Below the pieces are notes generated by a model that was given only the letters and a program-made list of their open reading frames with translations, made no database searches and was not told where the DNA came from. Positions 1-8,161 of a stretch of 34,899 nucleotides of DNA are shown here, piece after piece (positions within the stretch are counted from its first letter, which is position 1; each line of letters starts with the position of its first letter). The position numbers and the translations under genes are program-made. This DNA comes from Desulfobacterales bacterium (GTDB lineage: Bacteria; Desulfobacterota; Desulfobacteria; Desulfobacterales; SpSt-501). The stretch covers positions 1 to 34,899 of the forward strand of contig JAUQXK010000070.1 of assembly GCA_030834695.1 (NCBI GenBank), written 5' to 3'.

Positions 1-2
1 GA

Positions 3-46
3 GAGGCTTCCAGCCTCGATTGTCGCGCCAAGATGCCGCTCCCACA
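3..46 (-). repeat. Dispersed palindromic repeat, copy A
   Basis: Read on the minus strand this segment begins TGTGGGAGCGGCATCTTGG and ends in GAGGCTGGAAGCCTC. It closely matches the element at 19784-19834, with a few substitutions and a two-base gap. The end near position 3 contains a small hairpin (GAGGCT/AGCCTC). It lies just beyond the 3' end of the leftward phosphorelay operon. The match to the second copy is seen directly; calling it a REP-like family is inference. It may continue outside the window. Confidence 0.6.
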
Positions 47-93
47 ACAATTAGAATTGAAACTCTAACCAACGTCTTCGGGAGTCGATTCGT

Positions 94-522
94 TTACCAG
101 CCCTTGTCGGTCAGTATTTTCTTTATTTTTTCCTGCGACCGTTTCTCCACCAGGATCATTCGGCTGGCCTTGGCGTGATGAATCTTTTCAGTTAGCTCGT
201 TCATGTCGACCGGCTTGGGGATGAAATCCATGGCGCCGAGCTTCATGGCTTCGACCCCCTTGGATACCGAGGGATGCCCCGTGACAAAAATAACCTGGAC
301 CTCGGGCTGCTTCTTGCGCATGATCTGCAGCGCCTCGATTCCCCCCATTTCCGGCATCATGAGATCCAGCAGCACGGCATCGTAAGACTCCTTTTCCAGC
401 AATTGCAGCGCCGCTGCCGCGGACTCGGCCGTGGTCACCTCCATTCCACGGTTTTGCATGCGCTCCGCCAGAATCTGCAGAAACGCCTTGTCGTCGTCAA
501 CGATCAGGACTTTTTCGACCAT
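94..522 (-). CDS. Receiver-only response regulator
   Basis: A 142-residue single-domain CheY-like receiver. The acidic cluster is DDD at residues 9-11, the predicted phospho-acceptor is D53 in LLDLMMPEM, the conserved Thr is T81 (FVTGH) and the conserved Lys is K103 (IPKPV). About 25 residues of charged tail follow the receiver and no DNA-binding or enzymatic output domain is present. The start is supported by AGGAGG a few bases upstream of the ATG. It is the last gene of the leftward TetR-SulP-phosphorelay operon, 45 nt after the H-box protein. In the family such proteins pass on phosphate or act by protein contact; the target here is unknown. Confidence 0.93.
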   Translation of the reverse strand: MVEKVLIVDDDKAFLQILAERMQNRGMEVTTAESAAAALQLLEKESYDAVLLDLMMPEMGGIEALQIMRKKQPEVQVIFVTGHPSVSKGVEAMKLGAMDFIPKPVDMNELTEKIHHAKASRMILVEKRSQEKIKKILTDKGW

Positions 523-567
523 GTCTTGCCTCCTATCGTGGCTCCTTGGTTTCGGGTAAAAACGTTT

Positions 568-1230
568 TTACGCTTCCTGGGCCCCGCCAGGCAGTGATAC
601 AGCGATTTCCTGGGAATCGGGATCAAGCTGTATATGCGCATTCAGCACGCGCATCAGGGCGTTTTCCGGTTCGGCCGGAAACGAAGCCGCCGCGGTGCCC
701 ATCCCCGCCAGGTTTCGGAAGTGCAGCCGGGCACCGCCGGCCGTCTTTTCGGCCGCAAGCGCAACCGTTTTGCTGGAACCCGCCGCCGTCATGGCAAAAT
801 CCAGGCAGACCCACAGCAGGTTCAGCAGGATGAATGGAGAGGTCGTGACCATAATGGAATCGGAGAGCCGATCGAACTCAAGGCTTACCCCCCGCATGGA
901 AGCATGCCTCAAAGAAAGGTCCACCAAAAGGCCCAGCAGCTCCCGAAGATCAATGGCCACGGATTCCCTGTCCGCACTGTGGGCGAACATGTTCATGGAG
1001 GAGATGATCCGATCCCCTCGGCGGATCTGATTCTTAACGTCTCCGGCAAGCCGTTTCATCCGCGCCGGGTCAAGGGATTTGCCCTTCTCGGCCATGAGGC
1101 AAAGGTCTTCCAACAGCCCCGCATTTTCGTTGATGACGGCCAAAACGTTTTTCAGGTCGTGTGAAATGGATGCGGACATTTTCCCAAAAAATTGAATCCC
1201 GCTGAGACCAATGAGATCCAAATGAGCCAT
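568..1230 (-). CDS. H-box (DHp-like) protein without recognisable kinase ATPase motifs
   Basis: A 220-residue protein with no membrane segment. Residues about 15-45 form a histidine-kinase H-box helix (SASISHDLKNVLAVI), followed by a second helix as in dimerisation/histidine-phosphotransfer domains. Where a catalytic ATPase domain would carry the N-box asparagine and glycine-rich G1/G2 motifs, this protein has LLNLLWVCLDFAM and no DxGxG or GxGLGL. It therefore resembles degenerate kinases or phosphotransferases of the ChpT/Spo0B type rather than an autophosphorylating kinase. An AGGAGG precedes the ATG, 12 nt after the upstream receiver gene stops. The likely role, relaying phosphate between receivers encoded on either side, is inference. 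Alternatively it could be a decayed kinase. Confidence 0.75.
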   Translation of the reverse strand: MAHLDLIGLSGIQFFGKMSASISHDLKNVLAVINENAGLLEDLCLMAEKGKSLDPARMKRLAGDVKNQIRRGDRIISSMNMFAHSADRESVAIDLRELLGLLVDLSLRHASMRGVSLEFDRLSDSIMVTTSPFILLNLLWVCLDFAMTAAGSSKTVALAAEKTAGGARLHFRNLAGMGTAAASFPAEPENALMRVLNAHIQLDPDSQEIAVSLPGGAQEA

Positions 1231-1241
1231 GGCCGGCCTCC

Positions 1242-1601
1242 TCAGCGCTGCAGCGCTTCCCTGATTTTGGCGATCAGGTCGTCAATTTTCAGAGGCTTGA
1301 CGAGATAGTAATCTGAGCCCACCTCTGAAGCGCCTGCCATAAAATCCTGGTTCGACCCATGGCCGGTGACGAAGATAAATTTCATCGTCGGGCAGCGATC
1401 CTGCATCTGCTTCTTCAGGAGCAGGCCGTCCATTTTGGGCATTTTGACATCCAGCACCGCCATATCGAAAGATTCCGTTTGCAGCCGGCTCAGCGCTGCC
1501 TCGGCAGACGTGGCCCACTGAGCTTCGATGCCCCGCAAGTTCAAGCGTTCGGCCAGCGTGGCCACCAGCTCTTTTTCATCATCCACAAGTAGGACTTTCA
1601 T
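1242..1601 (-). CDS. Receiver-only response regulator
   Basis: A 119-residue minimal CheY-like receiver: acidic pair DDE at residues 7-9, predicted phospho-acceptor D51 (VLDVKMPKMDG), conserved T79 (FVTGH) and K102 (LVKPL). There is nothing beyond the receiver fold. Its start lies inside the 3' end of the dCache histidine kinase gene, overlapping it by 23 nt in another frame, which indicates translational coupling to that kinase, its most likely phosphodonor. The next gene, the H-box protein, starts 12 nt after its stop. It has no output domain. Confidence 0.94.
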   Translation of the reverse strand: MKVLLVDDEKELVATLAERLNLRGIEAQWATSAEAALSRLQTESFDMAVLDVKMPKMDGLLLKKQMQDRCPTMKFIFVTGHGSNQDFMAGASEVGSDYYLVKPLKIDDLIAKIREALQR

Positions 1602-3333
1602 TTTTCTTTTCCCCGGATGGGTTCATCTTGACCGGCAACCGTACGGTAAATTCCGTTCCCTTCCCGACTTCACTGTGGACGCTGACGCTTCCGCCGAGTT
1701 CCTGTATCAGTCCGTAGGTGATGGAAAGCCCGAGCCCGGTTCCGCCTTTTCCTGTCTTCGTAGAGAAGAAAGGTTCGAAAATGCGCTTCATGTCGGATTC
1801 CGATATCCCGCAGCCGTTGTCGGACACGGTCGCGGCAATGAAATCCGTGTCCGCCCGCCTGACGGTAATGGCAAGACGACCGCCGTTGCTCATGGCGGCA
1901 AAGGAATTGTTGATCAGATTCAGAAAAATTTCCTGAAGCCGGCCTCGGTCGCTTTCAATGCACGGTAGCTCTCCAAGGGCGTCCACGGAAAGGGTAATCG
2001 AGCGGTATTCAGCTTCCTTGCCCAAAAAACCCAGTACCTCATTTATCACTTCGGCAATATTCACTTGTTGCGGTTTGGAATCCACGTGCCGTGCGAAACC
2101 CAGCAACCGCTGGGTGATCTTGGCGCAGCGTTCGACGGAATAGATAATAGCATCCGCCAGCCCTATCAGTTTCGGGTCTTCGGCATAAGACCGCTGCAAC
2201 ATGAAAAGGTCTTTAATTAGGCCGGCCTTCTCGTTGATGATCGCCAGGGGGTTGTTGATCTCATGGGCGACACCTGCCGAAAGCCGACCGAGCGAAGCCA
2301 TCTTGTTCGCGTATTCCACCCGGTGCAGGGCGGTGACCCGTCTGTGATCGGCTTCGAAAATTTGATTCACCAGGTAGGTTGAAACACCTAATACCACCAG
2401 CAGAATCGCGGTGACGCTGATCGCCAGAAAGGCAACCAACTGCCGGCGTGTGGCATCCCAGCCTTTCATGAGTTCGGTCTTTTGTTTCACGACCATCAGC
2501 ACGAACGGTGTGTCTTGAAGATACGCATAGCCGACGACCAGTGGTTCGGCCGGCAGGCGGGTTTCCACCACCTGGGTTTTGTCTGAAAACGCCGGAACTT
2601 CCAGCGGCAGGCGGTCCAGCGCGCGGCCATAAAAGCGTGACGGCGTTTGCAGCACCCCTTCGCGACTCACCAGGAAAATATCGCCCCTGCCACTGACTTC
2701 CACCTCGGCCAGCAACTCGTTGAATTGTTGCATGTCGATGGACGCCCGCAGGACATAAAAGCCGCCATTCGGTAAATTGTGTTTGACGGCCACGACCAGG
2801 TGGGGTTGCTGCCGAAAGCCTAGAAACACTTCACTGATGTACGCTCCGCTTTCCTTCAGGGCTTGGAACCAATCCTGGTCGCTGTAGACGATTCCGCCCA
2901 GGTTGTAAGGCCCTACATAGGTATGTTGCAGCCCGTTGGCGTCGATCACCCCCAGATCCGTAAAGCCGCCGAAGCCTTTCTTGAGATTGTCCAGCAATAC
3001 CGTCATGCGCAGCGGGTCGCTCAGTACCGCGTACGAGTTGTCCTTATCGATGAAATTCAGGGCTGATTTGCGTTCGGAGAGGAAAAACGAAATGCTGCGG
3101 CGGGTGTTCGATACCAGCCGGGCGGTTTGATAATGGATGTCGGCTTCAATGGCCTTCTGGCTGACGTTGTAATCAATCGCCGTCATAAAAAGCAGCGGCG
3201 CCAGCGCAACCAGGGCGGTCAGAAGAACCGCCGACTTCCATATGCGACGGAAATTGAAGAGATGCTTGTGCGGCCCGGCCGCCACATCGGTGTGGTCCCA
3301 AAAAGCGGGTTTGAGCATCGACCAATAACTCAT
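1579..3333 (-). CDS. dCache-domain transmembrane sensor histidine kinase
   Basis: About 584 residues. A membrane helix near residues 34-53 precedes a periplasmic double-Cache-like sensor (about 55-290) with YVGPY, DWF, ISEVFLGFR and VLRASIDM. A second membrane helix lies near 298-322. The H-box is [15 protein letters not shown] (His about 357), the N-box is LNLINNSFAAM, and the ATPase motifs are DNGCGI, FEPFFSTK and GTGLGLS, so it looks fully active. ATG at 3333 is preferred because AAGAG lies at good spacing; an ATG two codons upstream is possible. It is closely similar in layout and sensor motifs to the kinase at 11220-12986. The ligand is unknown; an anion or carboxylate fits the neighbouring transporter but is inference. 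Confidence 0.93.
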   Translation of the reverse strand: MSYWSMLKPAFWDHTDVAAGPHKHLFNFRRIWKSAVLLTALVALAPLLFMTAIDYNVSQKAIEADIHYQTARLVSNTRRSISFFLSERKSALNFIDKDNSYAVLSDPLRMTVLLDNLKKGFGGFTDLGVIDANGLQHTYVGPYNLGGIVYSDQDWFQALKESGAYISEVFLGFRQQPHLVVAVKHNLPNGGFYVLRASIDMQQFNELLAEVEVSGRGDIFLVSREGVLQTPSRFYGRALDRLPLEVPAFSDKTQVVETRLPAEPLVVGYAYLQDTPFVLMVVKQKTELMKGWDATRRQLVAFLAISVTAILLVVLGVSTYLVNQIFEADHRRVTALHRVEYANKMASLGRLSAGVAHEINNPLAIINEKAGLIKDLFMLQRSYAEDPKLIGLADAIIYSVERCAKITQRLLGFARHVDSKPQQVNIAEVINEVLGFLGKEAEYRSITLSVDALGELPCIESDRGRLQEIFLNLINNSFAAMSNGGRLAITVRRADTDFIAATVSDNGCGISESDMKRIFEPFFSTKTGKGGTGLGLSITYGLIQELGGSVSVHSEVGKGTEFTVRLPVKMNPSGEKKNESPTCG

Positions 3334-3362
3334 GGGCATCTCTTTGCTGCAGCGATTGAGCC

Positions 3363-4598
3363 TCAGGCTGTCTTTCGGGCCACCAGATTTTGACGCATTT
3401 TTTCGTTGGCCTTCTTGAGGGTCTCGGTGAGGAGTTCGATGTCCACCGGTTTCTGGAGATAAGCAAAAGCGCCGAGTTCCACGCAGGTTTTGCGGTCTTG
3501 GTCCGAACCATGGCCGGTGAGAATGATCACCTCGATTTCAGGCCGCGTCTGCTTGACGCGTTTCAATACCTCGATGCCGTCGATTCCCGGCATTTTAAGG
3601 TCCAGAATCATCACTTCCGGCTCGTCTTCCTGCTCATGGATCATTGCCAGAGCGGATTCCCCGTCGTAGGCCACGGCGGACCCCATGTCGCGCATGAGCA
3701 GGCGCTCGGAAAGGGTTTGAGCGAATTCGCGCTCGTCGTCCACCAGCAGCACCTTCGACGGCAGTTCGAAATCATACCGCCGGTAGACATCGGCCTGGTG
3801 GAAGTTTTTGCCCACCCGGGTCTCGAGCGAGCGGACACCCGGCAGCTGGCCGGCGATGGATTTGAGCTCTTCCTCCAGGCGGCTCAGCATCAACACGTGC
3901 TTGTTGATCGTCAGAAAGACTGCGCCGTTTTCGGCCTCTACCTGCAAGCTGTGCCCTTCCCTCGCCAGCGCCACCTCGACCTTGGCGGCCAGCAGGAAAT
4001 CCTCGACGGCCTGGCGCGATTCAGGTGTTGGCCGTACGACATCCCGTCCGTAGTGCTTGAGGATGAGCTGGGCGGCTTCAGGGACCGCCACTTTGTCCAT
4101 GGGGATGAGGATATCGTAAAGAGACGGTGTCCAAGGGTCGCTGGCCTCAGTGAGGGTTTTAACCCACGCGGCGATGTTTTCATCCAGCTGGCGGATGTGC
4201 TTAGCAGCCTCCTTCCCGGTCCCGTCAGCTGCCTGGGCGGTCTTGGTGCGCCATTTGAGGTCGGCGATCAAGCATACCCGCAGGGCATGGGAGATCTTCT
4301 TCGGAGTCAGATGCGTTACAAGGCCCGTAAGAATCAGGTTGTCAGCGGAGAGCATCTCGGCCAGGGCGAGCTTCAAATAAGCGATCGAGCGCTCGCGCTC
4401 GTGGGTGAATGAGTTGAATACCGATGCCTTGCCGCTGAAGGCCTTGGCGATTTTGCCCGGTCCCAATCCGGACTGCCGACTGGCAGCTGAGACCACCTCT
4501 GCATCGCCGACTGTGCGGTAACCGGTGTGATCGGCGAGGCTTTTGACCACGTCGTTCTCGTTGCAGTAACTTCCGCTGAAAAGGCTAATTAGCGACAT
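3363..4598 (-). CDS. Cytidylate-kinase-like / BON-like / receiver fusion protein
   Basis: 411 residues, cytoplasmic. Residues 1 to about 185 resemble the cytidylate-kinase-like (Cytidylate_kin2) family, but the expected P-loop is replaced by SLFSGSYCNENDV, with no GxxGxGK[ST], so catalysis is doubtful. Residues about 200-263 look BON-like (NGAVFLTIN ... LPGVRSLETRVG). Residues about 281-405 are a complete receiver: DDE at 287-289, D333 phospho-acceptor, T361, K383. ATG at 4598 is chosen because GAGG precedes it and the frame upstream merely shadows the SulP gene, whose stop it overlaps by 14 nt. It probably couples kinase signalling to the SulP transporter or to nucleotide sensing; that is inference. 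Confidence 0.82.
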   Translation of the reverse strand: MSLISLFSGSYCNENDVVKSLADHTGYRTVGDAEVVSAASRQSGLGPGKIAKAFSGKASVFNSFTHERERSIAYLKLALAEMLSADNLILTGLVTHLTPKKISHALRVCLIADLKWRTKTAQAADGTGKEAAKHIRQLDENIAAWVKTLTEASDPWTPSLYDILIPMDKVAVPEAAQLILKHYGRDVVRPTPESRQAVEDFLLAAKVEVALAREGHSLQVEAENGAVFLTINKHVLMLSRLEEELKSIAGQLPGVRSLETRVGKNFHQADVYRRYDFELPSKVLLVDDEREFAQTLSERLLMRDMGSAVAYDGESALAMIHEQEDEPEVMILDLKMPGIDGIEVLKRVKQTRPEIEVIILTGHGSDQDRKTCVELGAFAYLQKPVDIELLTETLKKANEKMRQNLVARKTA

Positions 4599-6753
4599 AG
4601 GAAACCTCTTCTGTCTGAGTGGTGCCGGGCAAGTAGCACACGGTTTTGAGCGGGCACTCCAGCTCATTTGAATCCAGATGCGCCCCGGGGTGAATTTTCT
4701 CGATCGCTTTTTCCATGGTTGGGAAGAGATGATCTTCGCCGATTTTGGCATCTAGGTGGGTTCGTTTCAACACGCTCATGACCGATTCATTCACGCCAGT
4801 GAGAGAGATGTCTATGCCGGCGCTCCGAATCCGGTCAACCAGGAGCGAGAGCACCTCCTCGCCGGAGGCATCAATGTCGTTGATGCCGTTGGCCACGATA
4901 ACGATATGCTTCAAGTTTTTTTTGACCTGCATCCGCGCCGTTACCTGGTCTTCCAGGAAGCTCGCGTTGGCGAAGAACAGGGGAGCGTCGAAGCGCACCA
5001 GCGCGATGTGTTCGCATTCCCGTAGCCCGTGGGTCACGCTGCAGCGCAGAGCCTGGTCTTCGTGCCGCGCCAGGGTAGCCACTTTCGGCCGCATGACCTT
5101 ATAGAGGAAGACCAGGAGGGAGAGCACCACTCCGACCATGATGCCCTTGTCCAGGTGAGGCGCGAACCACAGCGTGCAGACGAAGGCGATCACGGAGATG
5201 ATTCCGTCGGCCGGCTGCGCTTTCCAGGCGTGGATGAAACCGGAAACGTTGAGCAGCCCGATAACGGCCATCATGATTACGGCCGCCAGCACCGACTGCG
5301 GCAAGTGGTAGAGCAGCGGCGTGAGAAAAAGCAGCATGATGACCACCGCAAGACTGGTGAAGACACTTGAAAACCCGGTGAAGGCTCCTGCCTGGAGGTT
5401 CACGGCCGAGCGCGAGAAGGAGCCGGATACGGGATAGCTTTTGCCGATGCACCCCAGAAGGTTGGCCAACCCCTGTCCGACCAGTTCCTGATTGGGGTCG
5501 AGCCGCTGGCCGGTTTTGGCGGCCATGGCCTTGGCGATGGATATCGCCTCCATGAAACCCAAGAACGATATGATAGCGGCATAGGGGAGGAGATTCAACA
5601 TCATGGACAAATCGAATCTGGGAAGCGAGAACGCCGGCAGCCCCTTGGGTACGTCTCCCACGACATCGCCTCCGCCGATCAGCCGCAGCCCGTCGGTGTT
5701 GATTTGATTCTCCCCTATCCGGATGCGCCAGCGGTAACCGTCATCGCCTGCTCCGGACGGGACGGCACCGGCAGGGAAAAACGTGGCGGCACCGCCCGCC
5801 TGCGGCACGCGTTTGAGGATGAGCTTGCGGAGCTCCTCCCGGTAGATGTGGGCTTTTTCCTTGAGATCCTCGATCTTCAGTGAGACGATTTCCGCCTCGT
5901 GCCGGGCATCCAGCAAGGCGATGGGGTCCCCGGAGCCCTTGAGGCTTTCGAGGCGTCGGGCGGCCTCCACGCGATCCTCCCCCAGCCGGGTGATCTCCAC
6001 CAGAGACGCATTGAAGCTGCGGATCATCTCCCGCGTCTCCGGGCTGGCGATCGCCGTGAGCGGCGCATTCGTGTTGTGCTGGTAGTTGGTGGCCCATGAG
6101 ATAAGAGTCGTCAACGCCACCGCCACCAGAACGTTGGGCACACGTGGAATCATCCGTTTGAGGGCGTACATGATGCCGAAGGCCAGCACCCCCAGAAAAA
6201 AAGTTGGCCAATGAGTGAAGCGGAAAGCGGCCTGGACCACGCGGAGGATCGTTTCGTAATGGTGCTCCGCCGTGTCCACGTGCACGCCGAAGAGCTTTGA
6301 GAGCTGGGACGTGGCAATGATAAGGGCGGCCGCGTTGGTGAATCCATTCACAACCGGGTGGGAAAGGAAGTTGACTACCACACCCAGCCGCAGAAGCCCC
6401 AAGGCCAGCTGGACCACGCCGACCATCATGGCCAGGACAATGGCATACTCGATGAAGCGTTCGCTGCCGGTCGTCGCCAGCGGGGCGAGCGAGGCGAACG
6501 TCATGAGCGAGACGACCGCCACGGGGCCGGTCGCCAGCTGCCGGCTCGAGCCGAAAAGCGCCGCAATCATCGGCGGCAGGAAGGCGGCATAAAGCCCGTA
6601 AAAGGGAGGCAGTCCGGCGAGCTGAGCGTATGCCATGGACTGCGGGATGAGAACCAGCGCCACGGTCAGCCCCGCAATCGCATCGGTTTGCAGACGGCTG
6701 AGACTGTAACCCTCCGCCCATGCAACAAATGGGAAAATCTTCTTCAGCACCAT
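4585..6753 (-). CDS. SulP-family anion transporter with large extramembrane insert and STAS domain
   Basis: 722 residues, longer than most SulP proteins (about 550-600). Typical SulP segments are visible: AGLTVALVLIPQSMAYA (about 27-43), GLPPFYGLYAAF, NGFTNAAALI, and NQELVGQGLANLLG with SGSFSRSAVN (421-452). Residues about 224-365 form an unusual hydrophilic insert between membrane segments, with a charged helical, coiled-coil-like stretch (about 240-312). The STAS domain (about 580-690) has IDASG at the usual regulatory site. A short tail with two cysteines follows. The start abuts the TetR stop (TGAATG) and has AAGGAG upstream. Substrate (sulfate, bicarbonate or dicarboxylate) cannot be told from sequence. 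Confidence 0.93.
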   Translation of the reverse strand: MVLKKIFPFVAWAEGYSLSRLQTDAIAGLTVALVLIPQSMAYAQLAGLPPFYGLYAAFLPPMIAALFGSSRQLATGPVAVVSLMTFASLAPLATTGSERFIEYAIVLAMMVGVVQLALGLLRLGVVVNFLSHPVVNGFTNAAALIIATSQLSKLFGVHVDTAEHHYETILRVVQAAFRFTHWPTFFLGVLAFGIMYALKRMIPRVPNVLVAVALTTLISWATNYQHNTNAPLTAIASPETREMIRSFNASLVEITRLGEDRVEAARRLESLKGSGDPIALLDARHEAEIVSLKIEDLKEKAHIYREELRKLILKRVPQAGGAATFFPAGAVPSGAGDDGYRWRIRIGENQINTDGLRLIGGGDVVGDVPKGLPAFSLPRFDLSMMLNLLPYAAIISFLGFMEAISIAKAMAAKTGQRLDPNQELVGQGLANLLGCIGKSYPVSGSFSRSAVNLQAGAFTGFSSVFTSLAVVIMLLFLTPLLYHLPQSVLAAVIMMAVIGLLNVSGFIHAWKAQPADGIISVIAFVCTLWFAPHLDKGIMVGVVLSLLVFLYKVMRPKVATLARHEDQALRCSVTHGLRECEHIALVRFDAPLFFANASFLEDQVTARMQVKKNLKHIVIVANGINDIDASGEEVLSLLVDRIRSAGIDISLTGVNESVMSVLKRTHLDAKIGEDHLFPTMEKAIEKIHPGAHLDSNELECPLKTVCYLPGTTQTEEVSYVAN

Positions 6754-7353
6754 TCACTCCTTTTCGGGGTTGCGAGTTGATCCAAGCATCCTCCTGCAGG
6801 AAACAAGCAACTCGTCGTATAGGGTGCCCGCGTCGTAAAGCTGATACGTATTGAATCGCACCAAACCGTCGATCATCGCAAAAACAATCATGGCGGATTT
6901 GCGGGCGGAATTCGGGACAACAGAGCCGTCGATCTGGCCGGCCCGGATGGCGGTTTCGAACAGATCGACGAAGCAGTTGTAAATGGCTTCGAGATGTTCG
7001 CGGCAGACAGGGTTCACGGCCGCGAGTTCGTACGGGAAGCGGTGGTGGAGGAGCAGAAAGGTTTCGGGCCGTGAGCCGGAAAGGTGGAAATAGAAGGCGA
7101 TGGTGTCTTCGAGTTGCGCAAGCCCATTGTTGAATGCCCGGCCTTGGCTGTGAGCTTCGAATTCGAGCAAGAGCTCTTCGCGGATCTTCTTCAGAACGGC
7201 TAGCAGCACCTCCTCTTTGGTTTTGAAATGATAAAAGATAGTGCTTTCGGCTGCATCGATCATGGCCGCCATCTCCGCCGTTGAGGTTTCCTTGAAACCC
7301 TTGGTAGCGAAGAGGTGGGTGGCTGCTCGCAATATTTCTGGTTTTTTTGACAT
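6754..7353 (-). CDS. TetR/AcrR-family transcriptional regulator
   Basis: 199 residues from the ATG at 7353 (MSKKPEILRAATHLF). The N-terminal helix-turn-helix is typical: ATKGFKETSTAEMAAMIDAA followed by the recognition-helix region STIFYHFKTKEEVL. The rest is an all-helical ligand-binding and dimerisation domain. An upstream in-frame ATG exists at 7413 but would lie within the promoter, so the internal start is chosen. It is the first gene of the leftward operon and its stop abuts the SulP start. A 20-bp near-perfect palindrome sits directly downstream of the -10 box, so autorepression of the operon is very likely. The inducer is unknown. Confidence 0.93.
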   Translation of the reverse strand: MSKKPEILRAATHLFATKGFKETSTAEMAAMIDAAESTIFYHFKTKEEVLLAVLKKIREELLLEFEAHSQGRAFNNGLAQLEDTIAFYFHLSGSRPETFLLLHHRFPYELAAVNPVCREHLEAIYNCFVDLFETAIRAGQIDGSVVPNSARKSAMIVFAMIDGLVRFNTYQLYDAGTLYDELLVSCRRMLGSTRNPEKE

Positions 7354-7363
7354 AGGCTTAAAC

Positions 7364-7383
7364 CTGACTGAGTACTCGGTCAG
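7364..7383. promoter_or_regulatory. Probable TetR operator palindrome
   Basis: CTGACTGAGTACTCGGTCAG is a 20-bp dyad with a single mismatched pair, centred between 7373 and 7374. It starts one base downstream of the -10 element of the TetR-SulP promoter and covers the expected transcription start. This is the standard geometry for autorepression by a TetR protein. The palindrome and spacing are seen; binding by the adjacent TetR is inference. Confidence 0.8.
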
Positions 7384-7384
7384 T

Positions 7385-7413
7385 ATTATAAAAACACTGT
7401 CAGCCGATGTCAA
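7385..7413 (-). promoter_or_regulatory. Consensus sigma70 promoter of the TetR-SulP-phosphorelay operon
   Basis: On the minus strand there is a perfect -35 box TTGACA (7413-7408), a 17-bp spacer and a perfect -10 box TATAAT (7390-7385). Transcription should start around 7378, inside the palindromic operator. Such a strong promoter fits a tightly repressed operon. It would serve TetR, SulP and the downstream signalling genes, which are tightly spaced with no obvious internal terminator. Confidence 0.85.
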
Positions 7414-7529
7414 GTATTTTTAAACAGGCTTTTGATTGTTACAATGACACCACGAATAACATCTTGAATCCCTTATAACGATATGTTACGGAGCGCCACT
7501 TCGACCTACCGCTGAAACGGAGGATCCTC

Positions 7530-8093
7530 ATGAAAGAATTCAAAATTTCCCAACTTTTGGTTCCGCTCTCGGAATATGCCACCGTCAGCGACGATGCCAC
7601 GCTTTACGATGCCGTAATGGCGCTTGAGAGGGCCCAGGAAAAATACACTTACAAGCATTCCGAGTACCGCCATCGGGCCATCCTGGTGCTCGATAAAGGC
7701 GGCAAGGTCGTGGGGAAAATCAGCCAAATCGATGTTCTCAGGGCGCTGGAGCCGAAATACAAGGAGATCCTTGAGGGCCAGGGGCTGAGAGGCCTCGGGT
7801 TCAGCAAGAAGTTCCTTAAAACCATGTTGAAGGACTATGTCCTCTTTGACAGTCCGCTCCACGACATCTGCCGCAAGGCTTCCGAACAGCCCGTAACCAA
7901 ATTCATGGAAACACCCAGCGAGGGCGAAATCATCGCCGAGACGGCCAGCCTCGACGAAGCCATCCATCAGTTTGTCATCGGGCACCACCAGTCGCTTCTG
8001 GTCACCCGCGGCGAGGACGTCATCGGTATTGTGCGGCTGACCGACGTGTTTACGGCTGTTTTTCATATGATGAAGGAGTGCAAGCTGAACTAA
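7530..8093 (+). CDS. CBS-domain pair protein
   Basis: 187 residues with two CBS motifs. The first spans about residues 4-72 (ATLYDAVMALERA ... AILVLDKGGKVVGKISQIDVLRAL) and the second about 122-183 (TASLDEAIHQFVIGHHQSLLVTRGEDVIGIVRLTDVF). No other domain is present, so it is a stand-alone Bateman module, a fold that often binds adenine nucleotides and controls a partner. GGAGG precedes the ATG. It is the first gene of the rightward operon and lies 68 nt before the DASS transporter gene, so regulation of that transporter by energy charge or a nucleotide is a reasonable inference. No clear promoter could be assigned in the 116 nt upstream of it. Confidence 0.88.
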   Translation: MKEFKISQLLVPLSEYATVSDDATLYDAVMALERAQEKYTYKHSEYRHRAILVLDKGGKVVGKISQIDVLRALEPKYKEILEGQGLRGLGFSKKFLKTMLKDYVLFDSPLHDICRKASEQPVTKFMETPSEGEIIAETASLDEAIHQFVIGHHQSLLVTRGEDVIGIVRLTDVFTAVFHMMKECKLN

Positions 8094-8161
8094 GCCTTTT
8101 AGGCCATTGCACCGGGCTGTGTGGCGAATTCAAGCGGGATTCAAAAAGGAGGGGGACGTCC

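Noticed and set aside
7432-7460. Possible rightward promoter TTGATT-17-AATAAC for the CBS-DASS operon
   Set aside because: The -10 box is poor and several equally weak alternatives exist in the 116-bp gap, so no promoter was assigned.
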